Shown in pieces: positions 61,257-64,000 of a DNA stretch of 64,000 bases. Where the stretch lies: contig RAZA01000001.1 in NCBI GenBank assembly GCA_003612485.1, forward strand, positions 248,001-312,000, written 5' to 3'. Below the pieces are notes generated by a model that saw only the letters and a list, made by a program, of their open reading frames with translations, made no database searches and was not told the DNA's origin. Source of the stretch: a bacterium D16-50. Its GTDB lineage: Bacteria; Bacillota; Clostridia; Lachnospirales; Lachnospiraceae. The number at the start of each line of letters is the position of its first letter. Within the stretch, counting starts at the first letter, position 1. The position numbers and the translations under genes were made by a program.

Positions 61257-61285
61257 TTGACATTTTACATTCTAAATGCTAATAT
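61257..61285 (+). promoter_or_regulatory. tRNA-Leu(AAG) promoter
   Basis: TTGACA (61257-61262), 17-base spacer, TAATAT (61280-61285). Leader to the tRNA is about 80 bases. The rest of 61084-61370 holds no recognised gene. Confidence 0.82.
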
Positions 61286-61370
61286 ATCCTTTGTGCAGTA
61301 GATGACTCTGTTGCGAAAAGTGGTGTGCAAAAGCGCCGGGTCTTAGAAGCTATTCTTTTACTGTGCAGAC

Positions 61371-61454
61371 GCAGGAGTGCTGGAATTGGCAGACAGGCTA
61401 GACTAAGGATCTAGTGGCAGCAATGTCGTGTGGGTTCAAGTCCCATCTCCTGCA
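61371..61454 (+). tRNA. tRNA-Leu(AAG)
   Basis: 84-base type II tRNA: acceptor GCAGGAG/CTCCTGC, discriminator A, anticodon stem CTAGA/TCTAG with loop CTAAGGA, giving anticodon AAG (61405-61407), long variable arm, T arm GTTCAAGTC. Adenosine at position 34 would normally be deaminated to inosine. In most bacteria only tRNA-Arg(ACG) has A34, so this is unusual. Confidence 0.93.
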
Positions 61455-61463
61455 GTTTATTTC

Positions 61464-61516
61464 AATAGCTTGAGCATCCGTGCCATGGGCAAGGTGTTCG
61501 GGCTATTTTTGTTTTG
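61464..61516 (+). terminator. tRNA-Leu(AAG) terminator
   Basis: AATAGCTTGAGCATC pairs with GGTGTTCGGGCTATT at all 15 positions counting G-U, followed by TTTGTTTT. Confidence 0.85.
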
Positions 61517-61703
61517 TACCCCTCCCATATTCGCAGTGGACTAAAATGATCTGCAGCAAAAAATTCCCAGCCTGCCGAATCACTGTACTTGTTTCTATAC
61601 CACGAAACACACAGCGCAGCCTACGGTTGCAAAAGTTCCATGCGAAATTGGTGGTTCACAGTTTTTTTCATGGTAGAATATAGCCACAAGGAGGTACGAA
61701 AAA

Positions 61704-62309
61704 ATGGGAATCGGAACCAGAATTCAACAATTAAGGGTCAACAATGGTCTCACTCAGGAAAAGCTTGCCGAACTGCTCAACGTCTCCAGACAGTCCATCT
61801 CCAAATGGGAGATAGAGCAGTCCTTGCCTGAAATAGACAAAATAGTCTTGATGAGCAAGCTGTTCCATGTAGGCACCAATGAGCTATTGCTGGAGGAGGC
61901 AGACATTAAAAAGCTTCGCCCTCAGGAGCTGCATCTCGGTTCGATATATCTTATTACAAGAGATTTTGAAAAATCCATCGCTTTTTATGAAAAGCTCCTG
62001 TCCATGACTGTATCCACCCGTAATTGCGGAAACAAATTTGCCGAGTTTTTCTTCGATAATAAGTGTCTTGCCCTGATGAATGAGTCAAACCTGCCGGGCC
62101 ATCACTATGGCGATGGGGATCACAAATTCGTACTTAATTTCTGGGTGGAGGACTTGAGGCGGGAGCATAATAGGGTGAAGGATCTAGACATTGGGCATGT
62201 GACCGAAATTCAAAAGGTTCATGATGGCTATTACTATTTCAACATTTACGATCCTGACAAAAATGTATGCGAAATTACCGGCGAGTTCCACCCCGAACGG
62301 GATGAATGA
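61704..62309 (+). CDS. XRE-type regulator fused to a VOC (glyoxalase-fold) domain
   Basis: 201 residues. Residues 4-60 form a Cro/CI-type helix-turn-helix (RIQQLRVNNGLTQEKLAELL, NVSRQSISKWEIEQSLPEID). After a short linker, residues 75-198 are a VOC fold (LGSIYLITRDFEKSIAFYEK, then FVLNFWVEDLRREH, and YYYFNIYDPDKNVCEITGEF). The VOC part probably senses a small ligand or antibiotic and controls DNA binding, as in other one-component regulators. AAGGAGG lies 9 bases before the ATG. The target is unknown; the gene downstream encodes an exported nuclease. Confidence 0.87.
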   Translation: MGIGTRIQQLRVNNGLTQEKLAELLNVSRQSISKWEIEQSLPEIDKIVLMSKLFHVGTNELLLEEADIKKLRPQELHLGSIYLITRDFEKSIAFYEKLLSMTVSTRNCGNKFAEFFFDNKCLALMNESNLPGHHYGDGDHKFVLNFWVEDLRREHNRVKDLDIGHVTEIQKVHDGYYYFNIYDPDKNVCEITGEFHPERDE

Positions 62310-62431
62310 TGCCAGCTGTAAACCGTTTCACGACAAACAAGACCGCATGTGAACCGTAAACCATTCCGCGGCAAATAGACCGCAATTGTGATACGATACT
62401 CCCTTCAAACGTAAAAGGATAAAGTTGGATT

Positions 62432-63361
62432 ATGAGAGAAGCGCCTAAAATAAAACAATGGAGATTTCTGCTCTCCGCTGCCCTAGCCGCCCTATCCCTA
62501 TCCCTATGGGGATGCGGCAGCGGCGTCATAGGGGAGTCTGTGCCACACACTCAGTATCAGGCAGAAGATGTACTTGAAGTTGCTTCTCAGGCATCGGACA
62601 TCCCTCCTTACGCAGGCCAGCCGTACACTGCTGTCCATGGCAACATCCCCTATTTCTCGGAGAGTGACCTGACAGATCAGTCCTTTGAAACCTACAGTGA
62701 ATTGGATCAGCTCGGAAGATGCCAGACGGCCTTTGCATGTATCGGGACGGATCTTATGCCCACGGAGGAGCGGGGCTCCATCGGAAGCGTCAAGCCCTCC
62801 GGATGGCATACCGTCAAGTATCCGGAAGTCATCGAAGACAGTTACCTCTACAATCGCTGCCATCTCATAGGCTATCAGCTTTCTGGCGAAAATGCCAACG
62901 AAAGAAATCTCATCACCGGAACGAGGTATCTGAACATTCAGGGCATGCTGCCGCTGGAAAATAAGATCGCTGACTATGTGACAGACTCAGGAAATCATGT
63001 TCTATACCGGGTCACTCCCGTCTTCGAGGGCGACAATCTGATTGCGTCCGGTGTCCTGATGGAGGCCATGTCCGTGGAAGACGATGGAGAGGGCATCTCC
63101 TTCTGCGTCTACGCATACAATGTACAGCCCGGCATTGATATCGATTATGCCACCGGAGAAAGCAGGCTGAATGCAGACGCCCCTTTAGATATGCCCACAG
63201 AAGGCGACTTATTCATTTTAAACACAAACACCATGAAATTCCACTGGCCCTCCTGCGAAAGCGCAGGACAGATCAAAGAAAAAAACAAAAAGGAGTATTC
63301 CGGCGCCAGAGACGAATTAATTTCTCAGGGCTATGCACCATGTAAAAACTGCAATCCCTAA
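62432..63361 (+). CDS. Secreted DNA/RNA non-specific endonuclease lipoprotein
   Basis: 309 residues. A lipoprotein signal peptide ends at SLWGC (Cys about 28). The nuclease domain (about 70-240) has the beta-beta-alpha-metal core YNRCHLIGYQLSGENANERN with catalytic His and the Asn metal ligand, as in competence nucleases NucA/EndA. The C-terminus has an Ada-like zinc-binding motif (MKFHWPSC ... YAPCKNCNP), which occurs in such extracellular nucleases. It likely degrades environmental DNA at the cell surface. The stop codon lies in the first unit of a tandem repeat. Confidence 0.88.
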   Translation: MREAPKIKQWRFLLSAALAALSLSLWGCGSGVIGESVPHTQYQAEDVLEVASQASDIPPYAGQPYTAVHGNIPYFSESDLTDQSFETYSELDQLGRCQTAFACIGTDLMPTEERGSIGSVKPSGWHTVKYPEVIEDSYLYNRCHLIGYQLSGENANERNLITGTRYLNIQGMLPLENKIADYVTDSGNHVLYRVTPVFEGDNLIASGVLMEAMSVEDDGEGISFCVYAYNVQPGIDIDYATGESRLNADAPLDMPTEGDLFILNTNTMKFHWPSCESAGQIKEKNKKEYSGARDELISQGYAPCKNCNP

Positions 63362-63491
63362 AAGCCGCCGCAGAAGGTGTCTAAACAGAACCCTTATAAA
63401 ACCGCAGCCCCTATAAGCCGCGGCAGAAAGCGCCAACAGAACCCTTGTAAAACCGCAGCCCCTAAAAGCCCCCGCAGAAAGCGCCAGAAAC
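63356..63491 (+). repeat. 51-53-bp tandem repeat at the nuclease stop codon
   Basis: Units starting CCCTAAAAGCCGCCGCAGAA, CCCTATAAGCCGCGGCAGAA and CCCTAAAAGCCCCCGCAGAA at 63356, 63409 and 63460, each followed by CAGAACCCTT-type sequence. The first unit contains the nuclease TAA stop. Confidence 0.85.
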
Positions 63492-63544
63492 AAGGCAAAT
63501 CAAAAAGCACAATAACAAGGTAATAAAAATCATATAAATTTTTG

Positions 63545-63572
63545 TTGCTTTTTCTGTAGTTTGTGCTATACT
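63545..63572 (+). promoter_or_regulatory. tRNA-Ala promoter
   Basis: TTGCTT (63545-63550), 16-base spacer ending TGC, TATACT (63567-63572). Confidence 0.75.
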
Positions 63573-63581
63573 AATAGCCAT

Positions 63582-63654
63582 GGGGCATTAGCGCAGTTGG
63601 GAGCGCGCAACATTCGCATTGTTGAGGCCGTGGGTTCGAATCCCATATGCTCCA
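63582..63654 (+). tRNA. tRNA-Ala(CGC)
   Basis: Acceptor GGGGCAT/ATGCTCC with the G3-U70 identity pair of alanine tRNAs, discriminator A, anticodon loop TTCGCAT giving CGC, T arm GTTCGAATC. Confidence 0.95.
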
Positions 63655-63759
63655 TTCAAAGTATTGCCAGTCGAATACCGGAGCAGTTCGACGGGAAAAA
63701 TTTAAGCTCCTTTTTTCATGCCCATTTTTAAGAGCAAAAACAGAACCTCCTGCAAAGCG

Positions 63760-64000
63760 TTATTTGCAGTAAGTCTCCAACATGCGCTTTGCGGCTCTGA
63801 CCTTATCCATATCCGTTCTATACAGTTGGTACTCACCCAGCCCCGGCACTCCCATGGAAACCTCCGCTCTGCGGAAGGCCATCGCGCTGGACAGAATCGT
63901 CTTTCCCGACATATGATAACATCTTGCACAGGTGGCCGATATCATCCGCCCCACGATGTCCGCATCTACGCCGCCCCCGGCCATAATCTCCACAGCGCCT
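63760..64000 (-). CDS. cutC: Copper homeostasis protein CutC (C-terminal part)
   Basis: The last 79 residues of a CutC-family TIM-barrel protein run off the right edge. Recognised by IMAGGGVDADIVGRM, the segment CYHMSGKTILSS and SMGVPGLGEYQLYRTD. The frame stays open to the window end. The family is tied to copper tolerance in some species, though its biochemical role is unclear. The stop lies at 63760. Confidence 0.82.
   Translation of the reverse strand, partial: GAVEIMAGGGVDADIVGRMISATCARCYHMSGKTILSSAMAFRRAEVSMGVPGLGEYQLYRTDMDKVRAAKRMLETYCK

Noticed and set aside
61084..61370. Riboswitch or T-box before tRNA-Leu(AAG)
   Set aside because: The leader lacks a T-box sequence and a specifier hairpin; only the promoter is supported.
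55000..63700. Integrated element bounded by tRNA genes
   Set aside because: Several tRNAs and a transposase scrap are present, but no integrase, no direct repeat of a tRNA 3' end and no phage genes.

Overview
The window looks like a chromosomal piece of a Gram-positive anaerobe of the class Clostridia, most likely a Lachnospiraceae member. The evidence is mixed G+C of about one half, AGGAGG-type ribosome binding sites before nearly every gene, TTGACA-N17-TATAAT promoters, a dgt-dnaG-rpoD-trmK gene order, a feoA-feoA-feoB iron operon, a GntR-clpC pair in place of ctsR-mcsAB-clpC, and several small proteins of a type seen in that family. There is no prophage, no intact insertion sequence, no CRISPR array and no rRNA. 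This is mostly core chromosome, with a small accessory patch around 55.5-63.5 kb.

Layout. 1-2.2 kb: the ends of an oligopeptide ABC transporter (oppD, oppF), then a shared bidirectional terminator. 2.2-5 kb: rhamnose catabolism (rhaB-rhaA). 5-10.5 kb: an SGNH/MBOAT O-acylation pair behind a Gfo/Idh/MocA oxidoreductase and a NagZ-like GH3 lipo/membrane enzyme, with a promoter-terminator unit in its leader. 10.5-15.8 kb: a glyA-hom-apgM-lysC operon in which the apgM-like gene probably supplies homoserine kinase activity. 16-18.8 kb: a diacylglycerol-kinase-like lipid kinase, a PAP2 phosphatase and a GT2 glycosyltransferase. 18.9-22.6 kb: an SfsA-MutY fusion, a 5'-nucleotidase and a DUF1653 protein. 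23-26.5 kb: the Fur-controlled feoA-feoA-feoB operon with a 36-bp minisatellite between the feoA genes. 26.6-29.4 kb: murQ, a DUF4434 protein, an unknown protein and tRNA-Trp. 29.5-36.8 kb: radA, clpC with its GntR regulator, an SH3 membrane protein and a zinc-ribbon protein. 36.8-44 kb: purE-purM-purN-purD, an M29-like aminopeptidase, two small membrane proteins and pyrE. 44.1-51 kb: RNase P RNA and the macromolecular-synthesis operon. 51-54.7 kb: an esterase / zinc-ribbon membrane protein / condensation-fold acyltransferase operon. 54.8-64 kb: unknown proteins, tRNA-Leu(CAG), tRNA-Val(CAC), a hicAB toxin-antitoxin module, a transposase remnant, a duplicated-domain lipoprotein, OGG1-type glycosylase, tRNA-Leu(AAG), an XRE-VOC fusion, a secreted nuclease, tRNA-Ala(CGC) and the end of cutC.

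The most unusual items are the SfsA-MutY fusion, a tRNA-Leu with anticodon AAG (rare in bacteria), two families of short palindromic repeats (one pair differs by a compensatory base-pair change), several minisatellites that start at stop codons, and promoter-terminator units with no ORF that could be small RNAs. I saw no single clearly new multi-gene defence or biosynthetic system. The best candidate for an undescribed gene set is the acyltransferase / zinc-ribbon membrane protein / esterase operon at 51.2-54.6 kb.
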